Shown: in pieces, positions 21,100 through 32,377 of the stretch
How positions within the stretch are numbered: position 1 is the stretch's first letter
How the letters are laid out: each line of letters begins with the position of its first letter
Source: Trogon surrucura
Taxonomy: Eukaryota; Chordata; Aves; Trogoniformes; Trogonidae
Assembly: GCA_020746105.1 (NCBI GenBank)
Contig: CM036618.1
Location: 112,289,308 to 112,353,307, forward strand
Direction of reading: 5' to 3'
Length of the DNA stretch: 64,000 nt
Position numbers and translations under genes: made by a program
Notes under the pieces: generated by a model
What the model was told of the DNA's origin: nothing
Databases searched by the model: none
What the model saw: the letters and a program-made list of their open reading frames with translations, nothing else

Positions 21100-21440
21100 A
21101 GGCCCACAGGGCCGGGGCGCTGCGGCTGGGCTCCCGCTGTGGGTAACTGCTCCCTTCCTCTCTGCTGGGAGCGCCACCCGTCTCTATCCGGAGCCCGCCT
21201 GCCACAACAGAGCCGGACAGAGGCCGAAACGAAGCGAAAGTCGAGCCCAGCAACCACGAGTTGCCGCCGCCATCGTGGGCTCACGGCGCCTGCGCGTTGC
21301 GCCAAGGCGGGCAGCCTCGCCCCGCCCCTCCCCGCGCGAGCCGGTGGGCAGCACCGTCGCCCCTCGGCGGGGAGCGGCGAGGAGCAGCTGGCAGTTAGCA
21401 GCGGAGGGCTCGTTGCCACTGCCAGCGGGGTGAGCGGGAT
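21100..21440. promoter_or_regulatory. CpG island, probable orphan promoter
   Basis: I count about 38 CpG dinucleotides in some 340 bp, far above the rest of the window. Motifs include a Sp1-type CCCCGCCCC near 21320, an NRF1-like TGCGCGTTGCGC at 21291-21302, and GCCGCCAT (21266-21273), which is a YY1-type site on the reverse strand. On the minus strand this overlaps an ATG (21273) opening a 29-codon frame (MAAATRGCWARLSLRFGLCP then ALLWQAGSG) that looks like a mitochondrial presequence but hits a stop with no donor. On the plus strand GGG|GTGAGC at about 21430 would be a good first-exon donor. A CR1 follows immediately. No gene can be assigned on either side. Confidence 0.6.
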
Positions 21441-21690
21441 GCGCCAGGTTGCTCAAAGCCCCATCCAGCCTGGCCTGGAACACTTCCAGGGGTGAGGCAT
21501 CCACAGCTTCTGTGGGCAACCTGTGCCAGTGCTTCACCACGCTCACAATAAAGAATTTCTTCCTAATATCTAATCTAAATCTACACTGTTCTTGTTTAAA
21601 ACTATTGCCTTTCATCCTGTTGCTGCACATCCTTGTAAGCAGTCCCTCCCCAGCTTTCCTGTAGCCCCTTCAGGTACGTTAAGGACAATT
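21441..21690 (-). mobile_element. CR1 LINE fragment without its tail
   Basis: The reverse strand carries the CR1 ORF2 end ([20 protein letters not shown] followed by LPTEAVDASPLEVFQARLDG). The extreme 3' tail is missing at the CpG-island side. It is from a different, older subfamily than the next copy. Confidence 0.82.
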
Positions 21691-21718
21691 TACACAATTG
21701 TCACAATTTCCAGGGATA

Positions 21719-21746
21719 ATCCGTGTCTACATACTGTTTAACCTAT
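21719..21746. repeat. Left arm of a possible 28-bp target-site duplication
   Basis: It begins ATCCGTGTCTAC and ends AACCTAT. It agrees with 22363-22390 at 24 of 28 positions, and the CR1 lies exactly between the two. Confidence 0.7.
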
Positions 21747-22362
21747 AATCATAGAATCATAGAATCATAGAATGTTAGGGATTGGAAGGGACCTCGAAAG
21801 ATCATCAAGTCCAATCCCCCTGCCAGAGCAGGAATGCCTAGACTATGCCACACAGGAACGTGTCCAGGCAGGTCTTGAATGTCTCCAGAGAAGGAGACTC
21901 CACAGCCTCTCTGGGCAGCCTGTTCCAGGGCTCCGTCACCCTCACTGAGAAGAAGTTTCTTCTCGAGTTTAAGCGGAACCTCTTATGTTCCAGTTTCAGC
22001 CCATTACCCCTTGTCCTATCAGTGGTTGTCACCGAGAAGAGCCTGGCTCCATCCTCGTGACACTCACCCTTGATATATTTGTAAACATTAATGAGGTCAC
22101 CCCTCAGTCTCCTCTTCTCCAAACTAAAGAGCCCCAGCTCCTTCAGTCTTTTCTCATAAGGGAGATGCTCCACTCCCTTAATCATCCTAGTTGCCCTGTG
22201 CTGGACTCTCTCCAGCAGTTCCCTGTCTTTCTTGAACTGAGGGGCCCAGAACTGGACACAGTATTCCAGATGGGGTCTCACCAGGGCAGAGTAGAGGGGA
22301 AGGAGAACCTCTCTCGACCTACTAACCACCCCCCTTCTAACACACCCCAGGATGCCATTGGC
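21747..22362 (-). mobile_element. Young CR1, 5'-truncated
   Basis: The tail (repeated ATCATAGA, 21747-21772) is followed by the 3' UTR and an open 173-residue ORF2 C-terminus on the minus strand ([20 protein letters not shown] through [10 protein letters not shown]). It is nearly identical to the copy at 44.7-45.7 kb. By eye only a handful of residues differ, so both are recent. It is truncated inside the 'NGILGC' codons at 22362. Confidence 0.93.
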
Positions 22363-22390
22363 ATCCATGTCTACACACAGTATAACCTAT
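22363..22390. repeat. Right arm of a possible 28-bp target-site duplication
   Basis: It begins ATCCATGTCTAC and ends AACCTAT, directly after the CR1 truncation point. It pairs with 21719-21746. Confidence 0.7.
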
Positions 22391-25300
22391 TTGACTGTAC
22401 AGTACAAAATCCAGTTGACCCTTATGGAGCAGTGTTTTGTCAAAAAAATTGTCTTTCCTAGAAGAGGTCCACCTTCAGAAGCAGGTGCAGGTTCTACCAT
22501 TGATAGAGAGAGCTGCAGTTTTGCCTTGTCTTTCAGTTCCTAAACTCTTTAAATCCAAAGGTAAAATTTGAAAGAGGAATGTGCCATTCATTGACAAATC
22601 AGCTGTTATAAAAGACAAAACTGATTGTCCTGTCATTTAACTGTGACATGCCTGTAATTTAGACATCTCTGGCATAGAAGTAGCACATTTAGGAGTTGAG
22701 GATGAAACTAAACTTTCACTTCAATGCACTGATGACATTTTCAATCTCTAAAGGCCTTCTCCCTTGTTCAAAAATAGTATTAGTGATTCTAAAGAAATAT
22801 AACAAGGCAAGGCAAACCAGCTGAGGTGGAGCATGAAATTACATTTCTCAAATACCATTAAGATTGGGTTAATTTTGTACCACTGGCCATTCTTGACTTT
22901 AGTCACAAGTGTGGATTCATTTGCTGACTTCTTGGTCAGTGGGTTAAATTTGGTCATGATGACTTTAATCATTACTTTACTGTGAAAGGTTGTTATTAGT
23001 CAAAGGTGATGGGAGCAGCAAGAATAAATAGCTTATTACTAATTTGTGTCAGTTATATATGAACTCAGTGCTTTCCTTCTTTTTCACCCATGTGAACTCA
23101 AATTGCTTTCAGCAGGCATGCCCCTATTTGCCATTTAACATGGCAATTACTCCTTTGTGTCTGCCTTTCTCACAACTATGCCTTTCTTTGCAGCTATCTT
23201 TTTTCCTCCTTCTCGGCTGTTTGACGCCAGAGATGTGTCTGTTTTACAGACAGGAAGGCAGGTCTTTGCCAGAAATTCATAATCTTCTTCTCCTGTCAGA
23301 ACTTGTCCTCCATTTCAAATTTCTCTAATAATTGCTAGTTTTCTACATTTGCCTTGCTTATAGATATACATATAGCAACAAAACCTGAACTTACTCAGCT
23401 ATGTAAATTAAACATTTTGCAAACTGATTCTTTAGAGCTGAACAAAAATGTTTTTACAAGCTTGTCTACCGTATGTTAGGGAGAAAACATCATTTTCCTG
23501 CGATATGGTGACCTTGACTGCCTTTCAAGGACATAATAATGTTGGCAAAGGCAACACTTAATCACTAGAAGGTTTTACCAGGTTAAGTGGTGGATTTTTC
23601 ATCATTTGGAAAATTCAAATCAGTGTGTGCTTTTGTTCAACCACCAGTTAGTTGAGGTAGTGACCAGCTTACATTATCAAGCCTGTAATTTGCAGAAGGC
23701 CAGAAATGCTATTTACAGCCATCCTTCCTGACTTGAAGATGTCCACCTCTAAATGAATGAGGAATATACGTATATGATATAAAGCAATAAAATAACTATC
23801 CTTACCATGTCTGTATATGTATACTGGATTTATGAGTGTTGAAGAGTTGCTGGATTTTTTTTCCAGTTTTATTAGGAAGATAAGAAATAACAGTTGAAAA
23901 AGTTATAAAACTTTCCCAAGAGAACTAAAAGTTTGAAAGGAAAGTGATTTTTTTTTTTCTTTTCCTAGCTAAACAAATCATCAGCTAGTACAGAATGATG
24001 GATTTTTTTTTTCTTTTGGTAAATGTATAGCAGTACAAATCTTTGAACTCCAGACCTCTTGTAACAGGGAACTAAAACAGATTCTCAAAGTGCTCTATTT
24101 TAACCTGTCCTGGATCAATATATGTGAACACTTGTATGTTTCTTTCCATTTCATCTTAATTGAAAACGAAAGAAGAACCTAGATGGTTTGCTCATCAGTC
24201 AGATAAGACTAAATTCAAAACTGTCTTCAGATCTGACAAATTTTGGCAAATATTCTCGGTTTCTAATTTTGAATGGGATTGGGTCCAAAAGCACAAGCAT
24301 AGTAAAAGACAACCAACTTTCCTACTCAACTTATTCCTCTGAAACTATGGAACACCACAATTTTAAAATGGAAGCCTAAGAACATATAATCAGTCCATTT
24401 TCCCCAGTTCTGTTTAAAGAGCTCTTTGAAAAGCATAGTTAACTTCTGTTTCATATGTTAATATCGTATTAAATTGCCTTATTGCTTTGTGATGTACAGA
24501 AACTTTGATGTTGGCTTCTCTATTTTATTTCAAGAATTCTTTCTTCTTGTATGCTTGAAAAAAGGATCTTCCACTTAAATAAGTTGATTGCAAGTAGTTT
24601 CAGTAATTGAATCCCTAGATATTTGTCTTTATGCTGGGAGGTTTCGTTTAACTTTTAATGGATTTTTAATGCTGAAACAGTTTCATTTAAAACTGTTGCC
24701 ATAAAACATGTTAGAATTTTCTATTTTTGTTGCAGGGTTTTTTTTTCTCCAAAACATTTTTAAAAGCTGAGATTTAAGACGATACTATTATACTAAGATA
24801 TACTGCAAAAAAAGAAATTCTGATAAATGAGAAAGATTTCTACAAGATAGAACTGTTGAGACTATCATGCTGTCAATCTGTTGCAGAGTATTCATCAGAA
24901 CAAAAATTTTTACATTTAAATAACAGTTATAAGAACTGGAGCATATTTTCAGTGGCAAGAAAAATCCTCTGTGACCAAAATGTACAGGCTCTGTAAAACT
25001 GGTCCCCTTCCACCCCCGACACTGTTCCCTGTCTTGGTGTCAGTGGGATGCAGACAGCATCCTTCTGGGCTGTGGCTTGGGGTCTAATGGGCAAAGGGTC
25101 TGCAGAGAGGCAGGAAGGGTACTAGGGATGACTTCGCAAGCCCAGGACGTGCTCAGTCCAAGGACAGGTGGGTCCCATCAGGCAACGTTTGGGAACCACA
25201 AGATGCTGGTGAGGGTTCCCCGCACAGGGCTGTGCTCTGTTGTCTGTGGAGGAAGGTTTGATGACTTTGGTGCTTATCGAGTGCTTTACAAATTCATATA

Positions 25301-27609
25301 CCCCAAAAATGCTATTTAAATGCATTTTTTTTCTGGGTGCAGAGAGCAGGAATTTAGTTGATGGTCCTAAGCCGCCAAGGAAATGCAGCTCAGTAAGATA
25401 TTACCTGTCAGCTGAGCTATAGTAACACCAGGCATGTCCTGGTCAGCCTGAGTTGTAATGGAATTTGGCTTAATAAGTGTCACATCTTCTGACAAAAAAA
25501 AAATTTAAGGCTAGGGCAAGCCTTCCATGGCCATCTCTTGTAATTAATTATTTGTACAGCCCTTCTTTTTGGCATACATTAACAAAATTTTGAAGGGTTG
25601 CTGAGATATAGGACCAGTGACTGACACAGACGGTTCAGATCCAGGTAGGTAAAGAGCACAGACAGTTCAGATCCAGGTAGGTAAATCTCTGAATGGCTTC
25701 AGGTAACATAAAACTGAAGTTTTATTGTTGACAAATTAGTCACAGAAATGAAAAGTTAGTATTGCTCTAATATGACAATAATTCAGTGGCTTTGCTACTT
25801 ACTTCTGTAAGCTGGTCCTTAAAAAATATCTCCTGTTTTCATCATTGTTGCAGTGAAATTAATTGTTCTTTTTATACGTCTTTCAAACTCTCATATATCA
25901 GTTGATCAGCGTACAATAATTTTCAAGGAAGAGTTGGTAGCTCACTGTTATACAAAGTTGAAAAAATACCAATCTAGGACCTATACACACATATTGACAG
26001 CAATGTTTTTCTAATTTTATTTTTATTTAAAAGAAGTAATTCCTAGAGGACTCTCAGCTCTTCATAAGCTCATTTCCTTTGAAATTAATCCAAGTTAAGA
26101 CACTCAACATCACACAGAATGTCTTCTTAAGTTCCTGTGTTCCGTTCATCCATTTTACTTTTGAGTCACAGTAAATTGTTGAACAGAAAGAAAATCTGTT
26201 TCAGTTCTTGCTTGTACCATTCAGCAGTTCCTGTGATCACACTCAAGAAGGTTCTCCCCTGAAGTCACAGCAGGGACAACAAAATCAGAATTCTGGATTT
26301 GGCTTCATTGTGCACTTTCAAACACAGTGTCTGGAACATGAATAAGCCCAACTAATACTTACAATAATGCACAGCCATTCTCAGACAGTTTAGTATAACA
26401 CATTACTCCAAAATCTTTTGAAAATACCAGCTTTTGGACACTCATAAGGTTTTTTTAATGAAAAACTCTCTAAATGCATTTAAATGCATTTTAGGCTTTG
26501 TATCACTAAAAAAGAGACCTGAAAAATTAAGTTGCTCTGACTTTGCATTAGTGGCCATGACAGCATATGTTTATTTCTCACATTTACTGTTATTCCCATG
26601 AAACCCATAAATATTGCAGACAACTAGCTGGTTGATCAAACACAGGCATAGCTTAACTGCTTCTATATTTTAGGGTTTTGAAGTTAGGATTTGAAAAATA
26701 AAAACTTTTTTAACATTTATAATATTTATTACTTTGCAATCTTCAAAAGGAAAATCATGCACCCTCCACTGTTCTGGTCCATCCAGTGAGCAGTTCCTGA
26801 AAAAGCAATGATTCCTGTCATGGCTAATCAGCTCTATAATATTACAGATTAATGTGGAAGATCTTTTTAAGACTCCTATTTATGGCCCTGCCCATATGAC
26901 TTCCTTCACTCTTTTTTGGGGTGTATCATTTAATCGTTCAAGGCCATCAGAGACATTTTGCCTCCTGCAGCAATGAATCCCACAGAGTACTTACACAAAT
27001 ATATTTTCCAGTAATTCTAAAACATGCCCATTCATTTCTCTTTTTTTTTCTGCATTCACACTGCTAAATACTACAGCAAAAGGACCTCTCAACTTTATTT
27101 TTCCTGCTAGCATTTTTTCTGGTCCCTGTATCTTAAAATTAATGAAAAGACATTTAGCAAAGCATGTCAAATGCAACAATAACATTGAAGAATATAAAGA
27201 TGTCATGTGTTTGATTTTCTTGCACTCATTTAAAAATATTATCTGCATTGTTAACTTCTGGTGGAGGCTGGGCAGAAATTGATATTGCTATTGATGTTTG
27301 CTCCTGTGGAGATGTTTGCTCCTATGTGCTCCTTCTCAGACCACGGTAATTGTGCTCAGTAATTTAAGTATGTGTTTATTTTATGTGTCTTTGTTTACTG
27401 CAGGTTAAATTTCATCTGTGCTACTTTTATTTCCTTCTGAAATGTTTCTCAGTCCTGCATAATTTTCACCACCTCTGCTGAAGCACTCCAGTAGTATTAG
27501 ACTCTGTCCTGTTTCTGTCTTCTTCCTTCTCCACATCAAATATCTGGGTTTATGTTAGAAGTTTAATTTGTTACTGATGCAGATCTGGACCACTGTGTCA
27601 GATATTGAG
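22391..27609. other. AT-rich gene-poor stretch
   Basis: No exon, RNA gene or interspersed repeat is recognised. A short GC-richer patch lies at 25000-25260, and a 32-bp tandem duplication is noted separately. Homopolymer T runs occur near 23948 and 24002. Confidence 0.5.
25625..25688. repeat. Two-copy 32-bp tandem duplication
   Basis: The unit begins CACAGACGGTTCAGATCCAG. The second copy (from 25657) differs at one position in the core (G to A) and in the last bases. Confidence 0.85.
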
Positions 27610-28440
27610 CCAGAGTCATGTGGCTTTTGTGATGAGCAACCCTGTCTCACAAACCTATAGTTTCTAGAAGGACTTGACAAACATATTGATAAGGACTTGA
27701 CTGCTGCTTTTCCAGAAGGCTTTTGACCTAATGCTCTTAAGGAAATTAAGACAGTATAAGAAGCAGGACATGGGTAAATAACTGGGTGAAAGTCAAGGAA
27801 CAGAAGGTAAAAGTAAATGGTCAGTAAGTGGTCAGAAGGGTGTTCATGACCTTCACAAGCAATTTAGGAATAGGTATCAATGGGAGATTAAGGATCAATA
27901 TTTACAAATAATACTAAGTTATCCAGGATGGAGGAACTTTCAAGAATTGCAGAAGGTGTTTACAAAACTAAATAACTATTTAAACGCATTTTGCACTCAG
28001 ATATTGCAAATGTAGTTTTATTTGCAACATTTCAAGCAGACAGAACTGGAAAAGGTTCAGGGAAGAACAACAAAGATCACAGTATGGAGTATCTTCTAAT
28101 GAAGAGTGACTGTGCAGGCCAGGACTCTTCAGCCCTGAAAAGACTGAATATGTGACAGAACCATGTAAGACCATAAAGAGCCCTAGAAAGTTTTTGTTTA
28201 TTTTCTTTCCCAGTGGATGAACTAGGGTTCATCAAGGAAAGCTTACAGGAAGCAAAGTCACACTGAGAAAAAGAGGGTAAATTTTTATATAATGTGAATT
28301 TAAACTGATGGAAGCCCTTGCTATAGGGTGCTATGAATACTAACCATTTACATGATCTCAAGGGGACACTAAAAATCACGGAGAAGAAATCCAGTTGAGC
28401 TATTAAAACAAAGATTTATCTAAATCTCTCCAGAGAAGTC
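27610..28440 (+). mobile_element. Ancient CR1-type LINE remnant
   Basis: Ordered but heavily mutated CR1 RT blocks run on the plus strand: CCAGAAGGCTTTTGACCTAA near 27713 (the KAFD block), AATAATACTAAGTTATCCAGG near 27905 (DDTKL), GAAAAGGTTCAGGGAAGAAC near 28048 and CAGCCCTGAAAAGACTGAAT near 28129. There are no long open frames. It is much older than the other CR1 copies. Confidence 0.55.
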
Positions 28441-30004
28441 CATAAACTGCAAATTCTTGGCAAGAGTACACAGCAAGAGGTGTCACTGGAGGCTGGCGTC
28501 CCCAGGCATCTGCCGGTGGCCACAGCTGGCAGCAGGACACAGGATTAGACACAGTGCTGATGTGTCTTATGTTCTATTCCCTTCAGTAGTGGAGTTATGC
28601 TGGTGTCTATCAGTCCCCAAGACTCTTGGAACAGCTTCTCTTGTTAAGTGACAATGGACGTTGTGCCTAACTGATGATATACTAGTCAGTGAAGTTACAA
28701 AAAGACCCAGCAGCTGGATATCGAAGCCAAGAAAATTCAGTCTAAGACACGGTTTTTAAACACAGAAGGTCATTTATGTTTGGAAACCCTTAGCACAGCC
28801 ACAGAACACTCTTGCTCCTTGAGAGCCTTCGAAGAAACATACGACTTTTCTCAAAACCCAGACTTTTGTGCAGACACCACAGGGAAGCCCCACAGACAGG
28901 TTATAGGTTGGATGTGCAAGTCCTGACAAGACAGATTTGCTTTCTAGCCTAGAGGCTGGGCACAACTTCAGTCTGAGCTCCCGTCCTAATGTGATTGATG
29001 AAAGACAGCTTAGAGAATTGCCATCATCGTGAATTGCATTGAGAAGCATTTCCACTTGGAGTGAGGCCTGTATCTTTAAGATATAAGTGTAACTATGTGA
29101 GATATTGAGTTTAACTTCACAGGTTTGTGTACTAACAGGATCAAATAATTCTTTGTTGAGAGTCAACTAGCATATGATGATCCTTACCTTTATTTTATAA
29201 AACCAGCATTTCCATAGCAACAAGTAAACCAAAGTATTTTTCTTTTAAATTCTCAGATGTTAGGTGTTTTGAAAGTTGCATTTATTTAGGCTCCTCTCTC
29301 TAATAAGTATCAATATGTGAGGTTGCAATATTCTGGGTCTTAGTCCCAGTAGAAACAAGAGGATTGTGTGTAGAGCAGCAGGGCAGAAATGTGCCATGAG
29401 AATGCCTTATTTCTTACTTCTAGAAATAAACAGGTTCAGATTCCAAAGAGTTCCAAACCTGAAATTCTCCAAAAAACTTGAAAATTAAGATCTGCTCTTT
29501 TAGCCAAGTCATATGAATTTCAACATCATCAACATAACTGAAATTTTACACCATCCAGAAAGGTCAGTCAGTTTTAATTTTGCAGAAACTAAATGGATGG
29601 GACATAACTTTTCAGTATTGTGTTTTTTTTTTTTTTTTTGCCAGGAATATGCTTTAGTCTCTTAAATATCTTGGATTTCCCTTTTACAAAAAAAAATAAG
29701 CAAAATATAACAACCGAGAAAGAACGTGTTTTCTTTCATGGAACATCTTTGTGTTATAGATTGGCATCTTTTGTAATGTTACATTATTAATGAGTTTAAC
29801 AATTTTAGCACCTCAGTATAAATACAGAATTAATTTATATTAATCCTAGTACAGTAAAGATCACTGCCAAACTACTACTTAGTTTCTGTTTCACAGTGTA
29901 CTGCATTGGCAAAATTGTGAGCTCAATGAGCTAATAGAATCTGTTTTGAAATATAGCCTTGATTTTACGAGCTTTGTAATCTTACCAAATCAAATTCAGT
30001 CTAT

Positions 30005-30085
30005 ATATTTGTCTCCTTGTCTGTAACAAGAGGATAATAATTTACTTCACAGGAGGGGTATAAAGACGGGACTGATCCTGTCAAT
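30005..30085 (+). repeat. Possible MIR SINE remnant
   Basis: The text TTGTCTCCTTGTCTGTAACA, AGAGGATAATAATTTACTTC, ACAGG follows the order of the MIR 'cctcatctgtaaaatgggg ataataatacc' part. It is short and diverged. Confidence 0.4.
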
Positions 30086-30842
30086 TTCTGTATCTGTGTC
30101 TTGCTCCATAGTCACAGGAGTTCAATACCTGGAGGAATGCATAGCTGAGCCAGTGTTAGCAAAAGGCATTGGAGATGAAAGCATAAAGTGCTATTTTTAA
30201 AAGATACATTATTCAGCCTTCCACTGTGAAATCCCTGCTGCTCTGTAAAGAAAACATTAATTTTCCTTTAAAAGAACAGTGTGTGGGTTAAATATTTCTG
30301 ATGGCAGGACTATGCACAGCATGTGGGCTTTAAGTACAGATATAAAAACTAGCCTAGAATACTGTTTCATATATGGTGAGGAAACTTGTACTGTTTGGTT
30401 GAATTAAACACTTACGATGAACTTAGAAGTTCACATCTACAAATGCACCTGGACTCCTGCTCCGACCAGTGGGCATGAAGCACCTAAATACCTCACAGGA
30501 GCTGAACCCTATGTCTTGTCATTGGTGCTTAGCTGGGATTTAGATTTAAGTGACCAAAACTGCCATCCACAGAAACTATTCACCTGCTTTCCAACTCTGG
30601 AAGTGCCTGGTGAGATCAATTTTTAACAGACAGCTCCAAGGAGACCTCCAGGTCTCACGGAGAAATTTCTCCTTAGGGCTACTAGGTAACTCAGTATTTT
30701 TCCCAAAAACAAGTTCCAGCCAAGTTCACAAACTAGGTGCCCCACCTTTTTTTCCAGTCCTAATCTGGCAGGCAAGGGGCAGCAAATGAACCAGCTCATA
30801 TGGTCCAAAACACAGTCTTTAAGACAAAGCCAAGGGAAGGAA

Positions 30843-30919
30843 GATGGTGGTGTCCCCCATCCCATCAGTGTGGTGGTGTCCCCCATCCCATCAGATGGTA
30901 GTGTCCCCCATCCCAACAG
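30843..30919. repeat. Minisatellite, three copies of about 25 bp
   Basis: Three imperfect repeats of the form TGGTGGTGTCCCCCATCCCA followed by TCAG or ACAG. Confidence 0.9.
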
Positions 30920-32352
30920 CCTCAGTTTTTAAAGTTTTCATCAAGGAAGACCAGAGTTCAGATCTTCGTTTCTGGTGGGGCCAAGTCCATCTCCTCTGAT
31001 TTCAGTAACCAGCCAGAGCATTACATGCAGTGAGAAACATGCATTCTCAGTATTTCCATAGAAGCCATTCTCATTAGCACAGAATCCATAGTTGATTGGC
31101 TCTCTAGCCTGATACTAAAGACGTGCACCTGGACGGGGAAGTTCTGAGTGCCTGTTTTATTTCCAAGGAAAAAGTCTATATTTTGCTTGTACCTTGTAAA
31201 ATGCCTTAAGAGTCATTAGATCTAGGACTAGATTATTCCCCCAATGTTTTGAAAGCAAAGAGAAGGTAAGAGTGCATAGGCATCTATCTGTAGGAGAATC
31301 CTGTATGCAGAGCTATTTCTAGATAGCATTCAGCATTAGACTACGGCTTGAGATATACTGAGAATTGAAAATTCAAAACCATGTTTCCCTCTTAGCAAAT
31401 TAGATGTTTTCCTGATCACTTTGCTAGTTTTCAAGTACTCTTTCCAGAGCTGCATGGGAAACCTTAGCACTTCATGTAGTCCTATGGATTTTGCTTTAGC
31501 AGACAGGTCAGAGAGGTCACAAATATACAAAGGAGGTATTAAGGCATTTAACTTTCTTTTGATACTACTACCCCCAAAAAATCTATTTAACTCTCATACT
31601 GAAGATCCTGGAAATTCCCAGAGACATCCATACTCCATTCTCAGCAAACCTCTTTCTTCATTATTAGTGATCTTACTTCTGAGCAGGCTGCTTTCCTTTC
31701 CTCCTCTGCTAGTTCAATGAATGCTTGCCCCACTAAACCTTCACTCTATATTTATTCTGAGCACAGACAACCATCCCCCAGCATCAAATCCAATCCTATA
31801 GTTGTTTTACTGACATGAGATACAGTGAACCAGGAGTCATGGGATAGTCCACATGTACACACTGTGGCTAAGGGAGAGGAAAAAACAACTGTTGCTAATT
31901 TTCACGTCTTCCATTCACAATGATTTCACTGTCCTCAGAGGAAGGGAAGAAAAATAGCAATGTAGAAGCACATTTACATTTCATGAGTACAGCCATGCAA
32001 AAACTTTGGGTGTGAATACACTGCAGAAAACCAATAGTCTTTTTCAGCAAAGAAAAATCATGCTTTGGTCTACCATGGCTTCATTTCTGTCTCTAACAGA
32101 GCTAGCCCATTCAAACTACTTCCCCAGGTAATCCTGCCACTGGCTATCACATGACATTTTTAAGACCAGAAAGGGTTGAGTTTTATTCAAATATGGTGTT
32201 TTTTTTCAGGGATAGACATAGAAATGCAAAATGCAATCAAATTCTTGATTGGCTCATTTTGTTCTCCCAGCGTTTTGTTCTGTATGTTCGTGTTATACTT
32301 GAACTAGAAGTGACCTGTCACTTTTAATGCTAGAAACGTTTGAAAAATCGAT

Positions 32353-32377
32353 GAGAGAGAGAGAGAGAGAGAGAGAA
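32353..32377. repeat. (GA)n microsatellite
   Basis: An uninterrupted GA dinucleotide run of about 12 units. Confidence 0.95.
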
